A DNA stretch of 64,000 nt from Hymenobacter rubidus (GCF_016734815.1 NZ_JAERQF010000026.1:1-64000); one strand, 5' to 3'. Counted from the first letter of the stretch, positions 16,504-25,515 are shown. Notes: generated by a model from the letters alone, not told the origin. Translations and numbers: made by a program.

Positions 16504-17523
16504 ATGCAACGCACCTACTGGCATCGGTTAAATTCGGCGGCACTCTGGTTGGGGCTGGCTTTGACGTGGGTGGGTGGCGTGCCTACGGCCGGCGCACAGG
16601 CCGTAGGACCCTCTGGTGGCTACCTGCTCCGCAAAGCCGAAACGCTGGGCATGGCCGGCCAATACGATGCCGCTGCTGCGGCTTACAGCCAGGCCGCCGC
16701 CGCTTTTCACCAAGCCAACGACGCTGATGGCCAACTGCGCGCCACCACCCAGCTCGCGGCCCTGGAAGAAAAACGGGCCGACAATCTATTGGCCACCCTT
16801 GATGCTCCGGTCGCTCGGTCCGCACCGACCCGCACGGCCGTGCCTACTGCCCGGCTTGCGGGCGCGCTGCCACCCGGCCCTACACCTGTGGCCGGCAAAG
16901 TTGCCAACGGCCGGCCGCTGGGGCTGTTTTTTATGACGCGCTACATACCCGCGTGGCATTCGCTGGAAAAAGCCACCTGGTATTTTGCGCCCGGTGGGCA
17001 AGTGTATCACAACCCCACCAGCCTTGATGCGGCGGGGTTTGCCGCCCTCAAACCCGGCGACCGCGGCACCTACCAGGCCGGCGCGGCCCCCACCGTGAAG
17101 TGGGCCGATGGACGCTCTGAGCCGTTCAAAATCGAAACCACCGGGGGCAACTCGTTTAACCACGACATGGGTATTTTCGTGGGGATGGGGCCGTTTGGCA
17201 GCGCCCAGGAGCTGGTGGGAAATTTTCAGGGCGGCAATTCAGTGACCGGGGCTGCGGTGTCGAGCAGTTTGGAACTGCACGCCGATGGCACCTACCGCGG
17301 CGGCTTTGCGGCCAGCATCAGTGCTTCATCAAACCAGGGCAAGACGACGGTGGGCAACTCCGGCGACAGCGCCGGCCGCTGGAGCCTGAACGGCTGGGTA
17401 CTCAGCCTGACCAATGCCCAGGGCCGCACCACAAGCGGCGTGGCGTACCCAATCGAAAAGGACGAAAAAACCGGCCGGGTGGTGCGTTTCTACTTTAACA
17501 ACGTAGCGTATGCCCGGCAGTAA
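16504..17523 (+). CDS. secreted protein, paralogue A of a tandem pair
   Basis: 339 residues from the ATG at 16504, with a signal peptide ending near AGAQA. The mature N-terminus is a short TPR-like helical pair (YLLRKAETLGMAGQYDAAAA) followed by a Pro/Ala linker and a C-terminal domain of about 220 residues. That domain begins GLFFMTRYIPAW and contains YFAPGGQVYHN, GPFGSAQELVGNFQGG, RWSLNGWVLSL and ends FNNVAYARQ. Every one of these has a counterpart in the gene at 17880, so the two arose by duplication. I do not recognise the family. An upstream TTG at 16459 is possible but adds residues outside the signal peptide. Confidence 0.82.
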   Translation: MQRTYWHRLNSAALWLGLALTWVGGVPTAGAQAVGPSGGYLLRKAETLGMAGQYDAAAAAYSQAAAAFHQANDADGQLRATTQLAALEEKRADNLLATLDAPVARSAPTRTAVPTARLAGALPPGPTPVAGKVANGRPLGLFFMTRYIPAWHSLEKATWYFAPGGQVYHNPTSLDAAGFAALKPGDRGTYQAGAAPTVKWADGRSEPFKIETTGGNSFNHDMGIFVGMGPFGSAQELVGNFQGGNSVTGAAVSSSLELHADGTYRGGFAASISASSNQGKTTVGNSGDSAGRWSLNGWVLSLTNAQGRTTSGVAYPIEKDEKTGRVVRFYFNNVAYARQ

Positions 17524-17554
17524 GAGCACCCCGTTTTTCGTGCTGCCTTCTTTC

Positions 17555-17806
17555 ATGGATGCATTGCCGCGCTGGCTACGCAGAGCCATCCTGGGGATTT
17601 TGTGGTTGGGTGTGGGCCTTGGCCTGCTTTTCCTGGCCGCGTGCCTCTTCTGGTACCTGGCCTGGACCAATACAGGCACGCTGAACGACGAGCGAATGAG
17701 AGAGCAGGAGAGCGAGCACATAGACACAGCCCGCTTTCGCCCTCCCGGGCCCGGCCAAACCGTTGCGAACCCCACAACCGATTCTGTTGCCAGAGCGGCC
17801 CGCTGA
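17555..17806 (+). CDS. small single-span membrane protein (possible)
   Basis: 83 codons from the ATG at 17555. One strong hydrophobic span (about residues 10-31) with a positively charged preceding segment (LPRWLRRA) and a polar C-terminal tail. It begins 31 bp after paralogue A and lies between the two paralogues. Codon composition is like its neighbours. No family is recognised, and its short length leaves real doubt. Confidence 0.45.
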   Translation: MDALPRWLRRAILGILWLGVGLGLLFLAACLFWYLAWTNTGTLNDERMREQESEHIDTARFRPPGPGQTVANPTTDSVARAAR

Positions 17807-17879
17807 CAGCGGCAGGCACACGCAGCTTTCGCTGCATTCCCCTTTTGTCTTATTCCGTTCACCTTAGTTCTTGTCAATC

Positions 17880-18875
17880 ATGCCGGTGCGTTTTGTCTAC
17901 TCCTGTCACTCCTGGTTGCTTGCGGCCCTCATGCTTCCCGTAACGGCGGCCTTTGCCCAGTTGGCCTATAGCGGCCCTCCCGGCGCCGAAGTCTTCAAAA
18001 AAGCCCAGCAGCTGGAAGCTGCCGGCAACAAAGCCGCAGCCAGCGCAGCGTACCAGCAAGCCTACGAAGCCTTTACCAGCGTCGACGATTCCGAGGGCAT
18101 GACCAAGGCACTGGCCCGCAAAAACGCACTGGCGGGCGGGGCCGGAACTGCCCGGGCAGCAGCCAGCGTGCCGGCACCGGCCAAGGCGGCCCAAACGGTG
18201 GCGGCCCCGCCGGCGCCCGCCGGACCCGCGCCCCAGGCCGGCCGCATGGAGGGCAACAAGCCGGTGGGCTTGTTTTTCGTCACCAAGTCGGTGCTGGGTA
18301 ACTTCTTCACCCTGAGCTATTACTTTGCGCCCAACGGCATTGCTTATGAAAACCCGCCCGGCCTGAGCGCCGCCGAACTGGCGGCCACGCCCGCCCGCAA
18401 CCGGGGCAAGTACTCCGTTGCCGGCAAAACGCTGACCATTGCCTGGACGGGGGCGGCCAAGCCCGAAAGCGCCGAAATGAACATGCTGAAAGGAGGCTTT
18501 AGCTGGAGCCTGGGCAGTATTTTTTCGGCAGTGGGGCCGTTTCACAGCGCGGCGCAGCTGGTGGGCTCTTTCGAGGGCGGCAGCAGTTCTTACACCCCGA
18601 TGGGCGGTGCCGTGGTATCAAAGTCGCTCACCTTTCGGCCCGATGGCACCTACACCAGCGGCGGGGTAGCCACGGTTACGTCCGTGACCGAGCGCAGCGT
18701 GGCCGAAACCGGCGGCTCCTCCAAGCAAGGCGGGCGCTGGCAGCTCAATGGCTGGTACCTGACGCTGACCGATGCCCAGGGCCGCACTGTGCGCGACGTG
18801 GCCTACCCGGTGGGCGACGGCAAAGGCAAAATTACGCTGTTCAATTTCAACGGAATGGCCTATTCACGGCAGTAG
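17880..18875 (+). CDS. secreted protein, paralogue B of a tandem pair
   Basis: 331 residues from the ATG at 17880, with a signal peptide ending near AAFAQ. Same architecture as the gene at 16504: a helical TPR-like segment (AQQLEAAGNKAAASAAYQQA), an Ala/Pro linker, then the shared domain with GLFFVTKSVLG, YYFAPNGIAYEN, GPFHSAAQLVGSFEGG, RWQLNGWYLTLTDAQGR and the terminal FNGMAYSRQ. The strand pattern with TFRPDGTYTSGG suggests a lipocalin-like barrel. Function unknown. A TTG three codons upstream is also in frame. Confidence 0.82.
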   Translation: MPVRFVYSCHSWLLAALMLPVTAAFAQLAYSGPPGAEVFKKAQQLEAAGNKAAASAAYQQAYEAFTSVDDSEGMTKALARKNALAGGAGTARAAASVPAPAKAAQTVAAPPAPAGPAPQAGRMEGNKPVGLFFVTKSVLGNFFTLSYYFAPNGIAYENPPGLSAAELAATPARNRGKYSVAGKTLTIAWTGAAKPESAEMNMLKGGFSWSLGSIFSAVGPFHSAAQLVGSFEGGSSSYTPMGGAVVSKSLTFRPDGTYTSGGVATVTSVTERSVAETGGSSKQGGRWQLNGWYLTLTDAQGRTVRDVAYPVGDGKGKITLFNFNGMAYSRQ

Positions 18876-18998
18876 CATCCCGGCGTTCGAGGCCATTGGC
18901 CTGTGGTGCTCGCCCCCCATTTGCTCGTTACAAGCAAAATTGCACTTGTACCAAAATTTGTTTGACTATGCTGTGTGATTAGTTTAACCTAACGCGAG

Positions 18999-19997
18999 AT
19001 GAGAATGATGCTTTTTACAGCCTTTCAAAAGAGATGGTACGCCACACTGGCCGTTGCGGCAGTGCTAGTGAGTGCCTGCTCCAAAACCAGCGAAACAAGC
19101 CCTGCACCAGCAAGCAACGGGGCTTGGGCAGGGACACTCGTGCATAATTACGCGAACGACATGCAGGAATACAGCTTTACGGCCAAAACCAATACTACCT
19201 TCAAGACGGCAGGCAATGACCCGGTGCGCTTGGCCGATGGCTCGACGCTGTACGTGAACAAGGCCTTCAGCGGGGCTCGCCTCGAAGTGACCAATGCTGC
19301 CGGCAACCAAGTGCGTGTGATTTACAACTCGCAAAGTTCAGCATCAGCTATTTCCAACCCCAAAATCTCGCCCGATGGCAGCAAAGTGGCCTTTACTTAC
19401 ACGGAGTACTACAACCGCGCGCCGGTACCGTTCAGCTACGGTACGGTCGTGATGGACCTGAACGGCAACTATTTGGCCGGCGCAGAAGGCTATTTTAGCC
19501 CCGCCTGGCTGCCCGATGGCCGCCTGGTGATGGCCGGCGATTACGATTCCAACATCAACTTCCAAGCCCCCGCCACTCCCTCGGCCAAGGCCGGTCTGTA
19601 CATCGGCACAATTGCCGGGACCGGCATCAACGTTAGCCGCGTTGCGGCGGTAGCGAGCAACCCGACGCCGATTTTGCCCTCGGTGAGCCCGGATGGCACC
19701 CGCATTGCCTTTGTACAAAACACCCACCTTTGGCTGGTGAACACCGACGGCACGGGCCTGCGCGCCCTCACCACCGCTTCGGGCAGTCAGGAGGGGCATT
19801 CGGTTTGGTCGCCCGACGGCAAGTATGTGGCATTCTGGACGTACAAGACCTTCGAGCAGAGTTATTACACTGCCTTGGGAGTGGTGCCTGCCACGGGCAC
19901 GGGTCCCGTAGCCCTCGAAAACAGCGCCGACATATGGCCCCGCAACGCCGATGGCAACCGCATCAGCGGGGGCTGGGGCGGTATCACGTGGCTTTAG
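18999..19997 (+). CDS. TolB-like beta-propeller lipoprotein
   Basis: 332 residues. The N-terminus is a lipoprotein signal with lipobox VSAC followed by SKTSET, so the mature protein is probably anchored in a membrane. The body contains WD40-like PD40 repeats: NPKISPDGSKVAFTY, LPSVSPDGTRIAFVQ and HSVWSPDGKYVAFWT, each typical of TolB/DPP-like propellers. No catalytic domain is attached. Role unknown; such proteins often bind ligands or partners at the cell surface. The start could also be the second or third Met. Confidence 0.82.
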   Translation: MRMMLFTAFQKRWYATLAVAAVLVSACSKTSETSPAPASNGAWAGTLVHNYANDMQEYSFTAKTNTTFKTAGNDPVRLADGSTLYVNKAFSGARLEVTNAAGNQVRVIYNSQSSASAISNPKISPDGSKVAFTYTEYYNRAPVPFSYGTVVMDLNGNYLAGAEGYFSPAWLPDGRLVMAGDYDSNINFQAPATPSAKAGLYIGTIAGTGINVSRVAAVASNPTPILPSVSPDGTRIAFVQNTHLWLVNTDGTGLRALTTASGSQEGHSVWSPDGKYVAFWTYKTFEQSYYTALGVVPATGTGPVALENSADIWPRNADGNRISGGWGGITWL

Positions 19998-20214
19998 CCC
20001 CCGCACACGCAGCCGGGTGCGGCGCATATGCATGTTCGGGAAACAGGCATAGCTGCGGAATTCGCCTGCTCCCGCTCGCCGGGCTAACGTTTCTGCGCGA
20101 CATCATTTGCCCGCCGCGCCCGCGTGAGGCTTGCTTGCGCATCGGTCTGTATCCTGCCGCTTGGTTAAAAAAGGGAGCGAGCAACTCACGTTCAGACGAG
20201 GTAGTGCTTGGGCA

Positions 20215-21234
20215 TTAACTGCCCACGCCGCCCCGGTACAGTGGTGGCGGAGTGGGCGACTGATAAGTACCGCTTTTTCTGGCCGCTTTGTAGGCTCGCT
20301 TGTAGGCTTTTGACTGCTTCCGGCTTTTGCGGCGCCCGCCGGTGAGCAGCCAGGCCACGCCCGCCGCCAGCATGCCGGCGCCGATGATGGCCGCCTGCAC
20401 CGGCAGCTTGTCCTTGGGAGCGGGCGGCAGGTGCTCCACGCCGCTGGCATCGACGCGGGCGGGCTCGTGCACGTAGCGGCCGTGCGACGGGACGGGGTAG
20501 TTATCGGCCAGCGCGTGCAGGCCCGTGGCCGCCTGCGGACCACTGATGACCGGGCCGTGGCCGCAGCCGATGGCTTTGGGTTCCAGGGCGGCCAGGGTTT
20601 GGACGGACCGGCGGGCGGCTTCCCAATCGTAGTTGAACGGCGTGCCGGCCCGGCTGATTTTGGGCAGGCCCAGGAGCACGGCCGGCACCGAGTCGTGGTG
20701 GCAGGTGGCAAAGGCATCGGCCCCAATCAGCACCCGGTCGGCTTCGCGGAAGAACGCCAGCTGGCCGGGCGCATGGCCGGGCACGTGCAGCCAGCGCCAG
20801 TTCATGAGGAAAGGCGTGCTGGGGTCGTCGGCATCCAGGGCTTGCACCCGGTCTTCAAGGTTGGGCAGCTGGGTGGGGAAAAAGCGGCTCATGAACGCCA
20901 GCGAGCCGCCCACCGTGGGGTCGCGCGGCGGGTACAGGGCCTGGCCGGTCACGTAGGGCAGCTCCAGCGGATGCACCACCACGGGCACGTTCCAGTGGTC
21001 GGCCAGCTCTCTGGCCGAGCCCAGGTGGTCGAGGTGGCCGTGGGTGAGGATGATGGCCTCGGGGTGGGAGCCGGGGTAAAAAAGCTCATCGGCCGCTTCG
21101 AGGATGGTTTTTTTGCTGCCGGGCAAGCCGGTGTCAATCAAGACCCATTCGCCGGGCGTGCCGGTTTCCACGAAGTAAACATTAACAAAGCGCTGAATGC
21201 GCAGCTGGGTAACGCCGGCGGCTAGGGTGTCCAT
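20215..21234 (-). CDS. MBL-fold metallohydrolase with C-terminal membrane anchor
   Basis: 339 residues. The metallo-beta-lactamase fold shows the metal motif THGHLDH near residue 65, the later HVPGHAPGQ and the acidic ligand in LIGADAFATCHH, followed by CGHGP. These are the usual ligands for a binuclear zinc or iron site. After the hydrolase (about residues 1-265) there is a hydrophobic segment AAIIGAGMLAAGVAWLLTG and a highly basic tail (RRKSRKQSKAYKRAYK). The tail suggests membrane attachment with a cytoplasmic end. Substrate unknown; glyoxalase II-like or lactonase activity is possible. Confidence 0.85.
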   Translation of the reverse strand: MDTLAAGVTQLRIQRFVNVYFVETGTPGEWVLIDTGLPGSKKTILEAADELFYPGSHPEAIILTHGHLDHLGSARELADHWNVPVVVHPLELPYVTGQALYPPRDPTVGGSLAFMSRFFPTQLPNLEDRVQALDADDPSTPFLMNWRWLHVPGHAPGQLAFFREADRVLIGADAFATCHHDSVPAVLLGLPKISRAGTPFNYDWEAARRSVQTLAALEPKAIGCGHGPVISGPQAATGLHALADNYPVPSHGRYVHEPARVDASGVEHLPPAPKDKLPVQAAIIGAGMLAAGVAWLLTGGRRKSRKQSKAYKRAYKAARKSGTYQSPTPPPLYRGGVGS

Positions 21235-21437
21235 GGGGCAAAGGGGTTTGGTAAGGAGAAGGAGGAATACTAGGAATACGGAAAAGCAGTTGGTGGGTGT
21301 TCAAAAAATAATGTTGACACGGCCTGTAACGAACCGGCCCCGGCCCGGTACTCCCCCTGCTGCCTACCCTCGGGCAACCGAAGCAGGCCGGCTCGCATCT
21401 GTTCGTTTATCCTCAACCCTCTTTGCCACAAATTCTT

Positions 21438-22244
21438 ATGAAACTTATTCTTTCTGCGCTCGCTGTGGTATGCAGCACCCTCTCGGCCGGCGCCCAAACC
21501 GAGCCGCCGTTCAAAATGAACTGCGACAACGGCAATTGGGGCCACAACAAGCCGATGAAAGGCTTCTGCGAAACCCGCGACCTGGCCATGAGCGCGCCCG
21601 CCGGTCAGCCGCTGACCGTGAGCGCCGACCCCAACGGGGGCATCACCGTGCACGGCTGGGACGGCCCCAACATCCGCATCCGCGCCAAAATCCAGACCTG
21701 GTCCGACACCGAAGCCGACGCCGCCGCCCGCGTCAAACGCATCAGCATTGCCACCGCCAACAACACCCTGCGCGCCACCGACCCCGAAAAGGGCAAGAAC
21801 TGGAGCGTGAGCTACGAACTTTTCGTGCCCCGCGAAACGGCCCTCGCTCTCAACACCGTGAACGGCGGCATCAGCCTCGACAACCTCAAGGCGGCCATCA
21901 CCTTTGAAACCACCAACGGCGGCGTGACCCTCGCCAACCTGGGCGGCCAGGTGAAAGGCGAAACCACCAACGGCGGCGTCAACATTACCCTTAGCGGCAG
22001 CAAATGGGAAGGCAAGGGCCTCGACGTGAGCACCACCAACGGCGGTATTCACTGGAAGCTGCCGCGCACGTACTCGGCCCAACTCATCAGCAGCACCAAC
22101 ATGGGCGGCATCCACACCAGCCTGCCGGTCACCAAATCGGGCATGTTTCACAAAGAAGTGACGGCCAGCCTGGGCCAGGGCGGTGCTCCGGTACGGGCCG
22201 TAACCACCAACGGCGGCATCAGCGTGGACCAGGAGCAGGATTAG
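21438..22244 (+). CDS. DUF4097-type secreted adhesin-like protein
   Basis: 268 residues from the ATG at 21438 with a signal peptide ending SAGAQ. The mature part is a right-handed beta-repeat structure: the motif TTNGG or TVNGG recurs six or seven times (TVNGGISL, TTNGGVTL, TTNGGVNI, TTNGGIHW, TTNGGISV), the hallmark of DUF4097/DUF4098 proteins. These are found near anti-sigma systems in many bacteria, but none is visible here. It sits divergent to the metallohydrolase. Confidence 0.85.
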   Translation: MKLILSALAVVCSTLSAGAQTEPPFKMNCDNGNWGHNKPMKGFCETRDLAMSAPAGQPLTVSADPNGGITVHGWDGPNIRIRAKIQTWSDTEADAAARVKRISIATANNTLRATDPEKGKNWSVSYELFVPRETALALNTVNGGISLDNLKAAITFETTNGGVTLANLGGQVKGETTNGGVNITLSGSKWEGKGLDVSTTNGGIHWKLPRTYSAQLISSTNMGGIHTSLPVTKSGMFHKEVTASLGQGGAPVRAVTTNGGISVDQEQD

Positions 22245-22293
22245 GAGCGGGACTAGGAGGGCGGTTAACTTATTTATCGTTAGTGCCGACGCA

Positions 22294-22566
22294 TCAGCAG
22301 CCGCAGATGAAATCGGGGTAGTCGGCGTAGAGCGGGGCGGGCGTGTCGTCGAGCCGGATGAGGTGGTCGAGGCGGATTTCCTCACCCGATTTCAGCCGCA
22401 TAAACTCTACCTTGTCGCGGATGAACAGCGTGTCAATCACACCGGAGTCGAGGCAAAGCTGGCGCAGGTCGTTGAAATACTGAAGCGCCACGCGGCGGCG
22501 CTGGGTAGCGGCGGCTTCGAGCAGGTCGTAGAAATGGCAGTCGATGGGTTTATAGTCGGTGCTCAT
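22294..22566 (-). CDS. Rof-like Rho-binding antiterminator protein (putative)
   Basis: 90 residues. The N-terminus DYKPIDCHFYDLLEAAA resembles the conserved YxPIxCxxYDxLE start of Rof, a small protein that binds Rho and inhibits termination. The C-terminal half has EEIRLDHLIRLDD, similar to the strand with RLDKI in Rof. Size matches (Rof is about 85 residues). Homology is judged from remembered motifs only. It is transcribed divergently from hutU, with a 108-bp inverted repeat between them. Confidence 0.65.
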   Translation of the reverse strand: MSTDYKPIDCHFYDLLEAAATQRRRVALQYFNDLRQLCLDSGVIDTLFIRDKVEFMRLKSGEEIRLDHLIRLDDTPAPLYADYPDFICGC

Positions 22567-22567
22567 G

Positions 22568-22675
22568 AGGAAAAATGTAGCGTGGACACTGCGAGTCCGC
22601 GCGTGTTCGGAGTTGTACGGAAAGGTCGCAACGAGCGGGCATGCGCGGACTCGCAGAGTCCAGGCTACATTTTCC
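22568..22675. repeat. inverted repeat between the rof-like gene and hutU
   Basis: Outer arms AGGAAAAATGTAGC and the complementary GCTACATTTTCCT, with inner arms around GCGAGTCCGCGC / GCGCGGACTCGC. It begins one base upstream of the rof-like start codon and ends at the hutU -7 element. It is a different family from the GTCATGC hairpins. Confidence 0.8.
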
Positions 22676-22683
22676 TATCTTCG
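22676..22683 (+). promoter_or_regulatory. putative -7 promoter element of hutU (TATCTTCG)
   Basis: One mismatch from TAnnTTTG, 24 bp upstream of the hutU ATG. The adjoining inverted repeat ends at the base before it, so the -33 region would lie inside the repeat. Confidence 0.5.
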
Positions 22684-22706
22684 CTGCACCACCCAAAAAC
22701 CTATCC

Positions 22707-24485
22707 ATGACGCCAACTTCTTCCCCCACCGCCGAGCTCAACCTCGAAGCCAACTCTCTCTCCACCGCCACCGGCGCTGCCTCGCAAAAGCACGACGGCA
22801 GGCGCCCGATGTTCTACGAGTTCAAGCCCGCAGAAACCGTGAAGGCCCAGCACGGCCCGGAATTGCGCTGCAAAACCTGGGAAGCCGAAGCCGCCCTGCG
22901 CATGCTGGAAAATAACCTCGACCCGGCCGTTTCACTTGTTTATGATGAGCTGATTGTGTACGGCGGGGCCGGCCGCGCCGCCCGCAACTGGAAGGAGTAC
23001 CAAACCATCGTTAAGACCCTGAAGGAGCTGGAAGCCGACGAAACCATGCTGGTGCAAAGCGGCAAGGCCGTGGGCGTGCTCAAAACCTGGCCCCACGCGC
23101 CCCGCGTCCTCATTGCCAACTCCAACCTCGTGCCCGCCTGGAGCACCCAGGAATACTTCGACGAGCTCGACAAAATGGGCCTGATGATGTACGGCCAGAT
23201 GACGGCCGGCTCCTGGATTTACATCGCCACGCAGGGCATTCTGCAGGGCACCTACGAGACCTTTGCCGCGATGGCCGACAAGCATTTCGGTGGCAGCCTG
23301 CGCGGCACCATCACCCTCACGGCCGGCCTGGGCGGCATGAGCGGCGCCCAGCCCCTGGCCGTGACCATGAACGATGGCGTCTGCCTCGTCATCGAGCCGA
23401 TTGCTGAACGTGTATATCAGAAAGTACGCGAGGGCTATTTGGACAAAGCTGCCGTCAGCCTAAACCATGCATTAGAACTGTGCAACAAAGCCAAAGCTGA
23501 AGGTGAAGCATGGTCAATCGGCCTCATCGGCAACGCCGCTACTGTGCTGCCTCAGTTGCTGGAGCGCGGCTTCAAAGCCGACATCGTGACCGACCAAACC
23601 TCGGCCCATGACCTGATGGACTACATTCCCGAAGGCGAAATAGGGGAGGTGCTGGCCCTGCGCGAAGCCAACCCCGAGGAGTTCAAGAAGCAGGCGCTGG
23701 CCTCCATCGTGAAGCACGTTGAGGCCATTCTGGAGATGCAGAAGCGCGGCACCATCGCCGTGGACTACGGCAACAACCTGCGCGGCCAGGCCGAAAAAGG
23801 CGGCCTGAACGTGCGCGACGAAGCCGGCCAGTTTCTGTACCCCGGCTTTGTGCCTGGCTACATCCGCCCGCTGTTTTGCGAGGGCAAGGGGCCGTTCCGC
23901 TGGGCCGCCCTCAGCGGCGACCCGCAGGACATTCTGCGCATCGACCGCGCCCTGCTCGAAACCTTCCCCGACAACAAGCTCCTAGCCCGCTGGATTGAAA
24001 AGGCCCAGGCCAAAGTGCCCTTCATCGGCCTGCCCGCGCGGGTGTGCTGGCTGGGCTACGGCGAGCGCGAGAAGTTTGGCCTCGTCATCAACGACCTGGT
24101 GGCCCGCGGCGAAGTGAAAGCGCCCATCGTCATCGGGCGCGACCACCTCGACTGCGGCTCGGTGGCCTCGCCCAACCGCGAAACCGAAGGCATGAAGGAT
24201 GGCTCCGACGCCGTGGCCGACTGGCCCCTGCTCAATGCCCTGGCCAACTGCGCCAGCGGCGCCGACTGGGTGAGCCTACACAACGGCGGCGGCGTGGGCA
24301 TCGGTAACTCCACCCACTCCGGCATGGTGATAGTGGCGACCGGCACCTCCGAAAAAGCAGAGCGCCTGCGCCGCGTCCTCACCACCGACCCCGGCATGGG
24401 CATCTTCCGCCACGCCGACGCCGGCTACGAGCTGGCCCAGGACGTGGCCCGCGAGCGCGGAGCCAAGATTCCGGGGTTGAAGTAG
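22707..24485 (+). CDS. hutU: Urocanate hydratase
   Basis: Converts urocanate to imidazolonepropionate in histidine degradation, using tightly bound NAD+. The 592-residue protein has the family core: LRMLENNLDP, VYGGAGRAARNW, GGMSGAQPLAVTMN, GLIGNAA and the active-site region with DQTSAHD. The C-terminal YGEREKFGL and GRDHLDCGSVASPNRET stretches are also diagnostic. The N-terminus carries about 35 extra residues compared with typical 555-570 residue homologues. No hutH, hutI or hutG is in the window. Codons around 23400-23520 look slightly AT-richer than the rest. Confidence 0.96.
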   Translation: MTPTSSPTAELNLEANSLSTATGAASQKHDGRRPMFYEFKPAETVKAQHGPELRCKTWEAEAALRMLENNLDPAVSLVYDELIVYGGAGRAARNWKEYQTIVKTLKELEADETMLVQSGKAVGVLKTWPHAPRVLIANSNLVPAWSTQEYFDELDKMGLMMYGQMTAGSWIYIATQGILQGTYETFAAMADKHFGGSLRGTITLTAGLGGMSGAQPLAVTMNDGVCLVIEPIAERVYQKVREGYLDKAAVSLNHALELCNKAKAEGEAWSIGLIGNAATVLPQLLERGFKADIVTDQTSAHDLMDYIPEGEIGEVLALREANPEEFKKQALASIVKHVEAILEMQKRGTIAVDYGNNLRGQAEKGGLNVRDEAGQFLYPGFVPGYIRPLFCEGKGPFRWAALSGDPQDILRIDRALLETFPDNKLLARWIEKAQAKVPFIGLPARVCWLGYGEREKFGLVINDLVARGEVKAPIVIGRDHLDCGSVASPNRETEGMKDGSDAVADWPLLNALANCASGADWVSLHNGGGVGIGNSTHSGMVIVATGTSEKAERLRRVLTTDPGMGIFRHADAGYELAQDVARERGAKIPGLK

Positions 24486-24505
24486 GGGCGGGGCATAAAA
24501 GGAAC

Positions 24506-24606
24506 GGTCATGCTGAGCGAAGTCGAAGCATCTCTCCCGCCATACTAAATCCTGTCGATTGGATTAGTTGCGTGGTAGAGATGCTTCGACTTCGCTCAGC
24601 ATGACG
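24506..24606. repeat. intergenic inverted repeat, GTCATGC family, copy 6
   Basis: Hairpin downstream of hutU with arms CGGTCATGCTGAGCGAAGTC continuing GAAGCATCTC. Both arms have the GCGAAGTCG variant, again co-varying. Confidence 0.9.
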
Positions 24607-24724
24607 TTTTTAATGACCAGCTTCACCATCAAACACCCACCAGAAAAAAGCAAGTCGCCCCCGAAACTGTTAAGCTACCTGCGGCCGCAATTCGTCGCCG
24701 CACAACGTCCTAAACTTTCACACC

Positions 24725-25450
24725 ATGAATATTGGAATCATCGGCGCCGGCCACATCGGCAGCGCCCTGGCCGTGCGGCTCACCAGCCTGGGCCACGCGG
24801 TTAAAATCGCCAATTCCCGCGGCCCCCAAACCCTGGGCGACGTGGCCCAGAAAACCGGTGCTACCCCCGTCACGGCCCAGGAGGCGGCCAAACACGGCGA
24901 AATCATCGTCGTCACCATCCCGCTGAAAAACATCCCCGACCTGCCCAAAGACCTGTTCGCCGGTGTGCCGGCCGAGGTGCCCATCATCGACACGAGCAAT
25001 TACTACCCCCTGCTGCGCGACGGCCAGATTGCGGAGCTGGAAACCGGCGACCTCACCGAGAGCGAGTGGGTGCAGCAGCACCTGGGCCGCCCGGTGGTGA
25101 AGGTGTTCAACAACATCTACGCCGACCACCTGCAAAACAAGGGCGTGCCCGCCGGCACCCCCGGCCGCATTGCCCTGCCCGTGGCCGGCGACGATGCCGC
25201 CGCCAAGCAGAAGGTAATGGCCTTGGTGGAAGAATTGGGCTTCGACGCCGTGGACGACGGCACCCTGCACGAGTCGTGGCGCCAGCAGCCCGGCACCCCG
25301 TCGTACGGCGCCGATATGCCCGCCGACAAGCTGCGCGAGCACTTCGCCAGCCTGGGCAGCCAGCGCACCGCGGCTCAGCACGCCGAGTACCAAGCCAACC
25401 AAGCCAAAGCAGAGCAGGCCATGGCCGCGCAGGGCATCCAGCTGAAGTAG
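24725..25450 (+). CDS. NAD(P)-binding protein, F420-dependent NADP reductase-like
   Basis: 241 residues with an N-terminal Rossmann motif IGIIGAGHIGSALA and then VKIANSRGPQTL, where the SRGP segment is typical of NADPH-binding members of the NpdG/STEAP-like family. The middle has VKVFNNIYADHL and the C-terminal region LGFDAVDDGTLHESW. In organisms without coenzyme F420 such proteins are annotated only as NADP oxidoreductases; F420 use here is unlikely. Monocistronic, closed by the terminator at 25476. Confidence 0.85.
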   Translation: MNIGIIGAGHIGSALAVRLTSLGHAVKIANSRGPQTLGDVAQKTGATPVTAQEAAKHGEIIVVTIPLKNIPDLPKDLFAGVPAEVPIIDTSNYYPLLRDGQIAELETGDLTESEWVQQHLGRPVVKVFNNIYADHLQNKGVPAGTPGRIALPVAGDDAAAKQKVMALVEELGFDAVDDGTLHESWRQQPGTPSYGADMPADKLREHFASLGSQRTAAQHAEYQANQAKAEQAMAAQGIQLK

Positions 25451-25475
25451 CACCCGCCAAATGATTGGCCAGCTA

Positions 25476-25515
25476 AAACGCCATGCCGCGGCTACGTCCG
25501 GCATGGCGTTTTTTT
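25476..25515 (+). terminator. rho-independent terminator
   Basis: Stem ACGCCATGCCG / CGGCATGGCGT with a loop of ten bases and a T7 tract on the plus strand. It also has an A-tract upstream, so it can serve the convergent NmrA-like gene. Confidence 0.92.
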
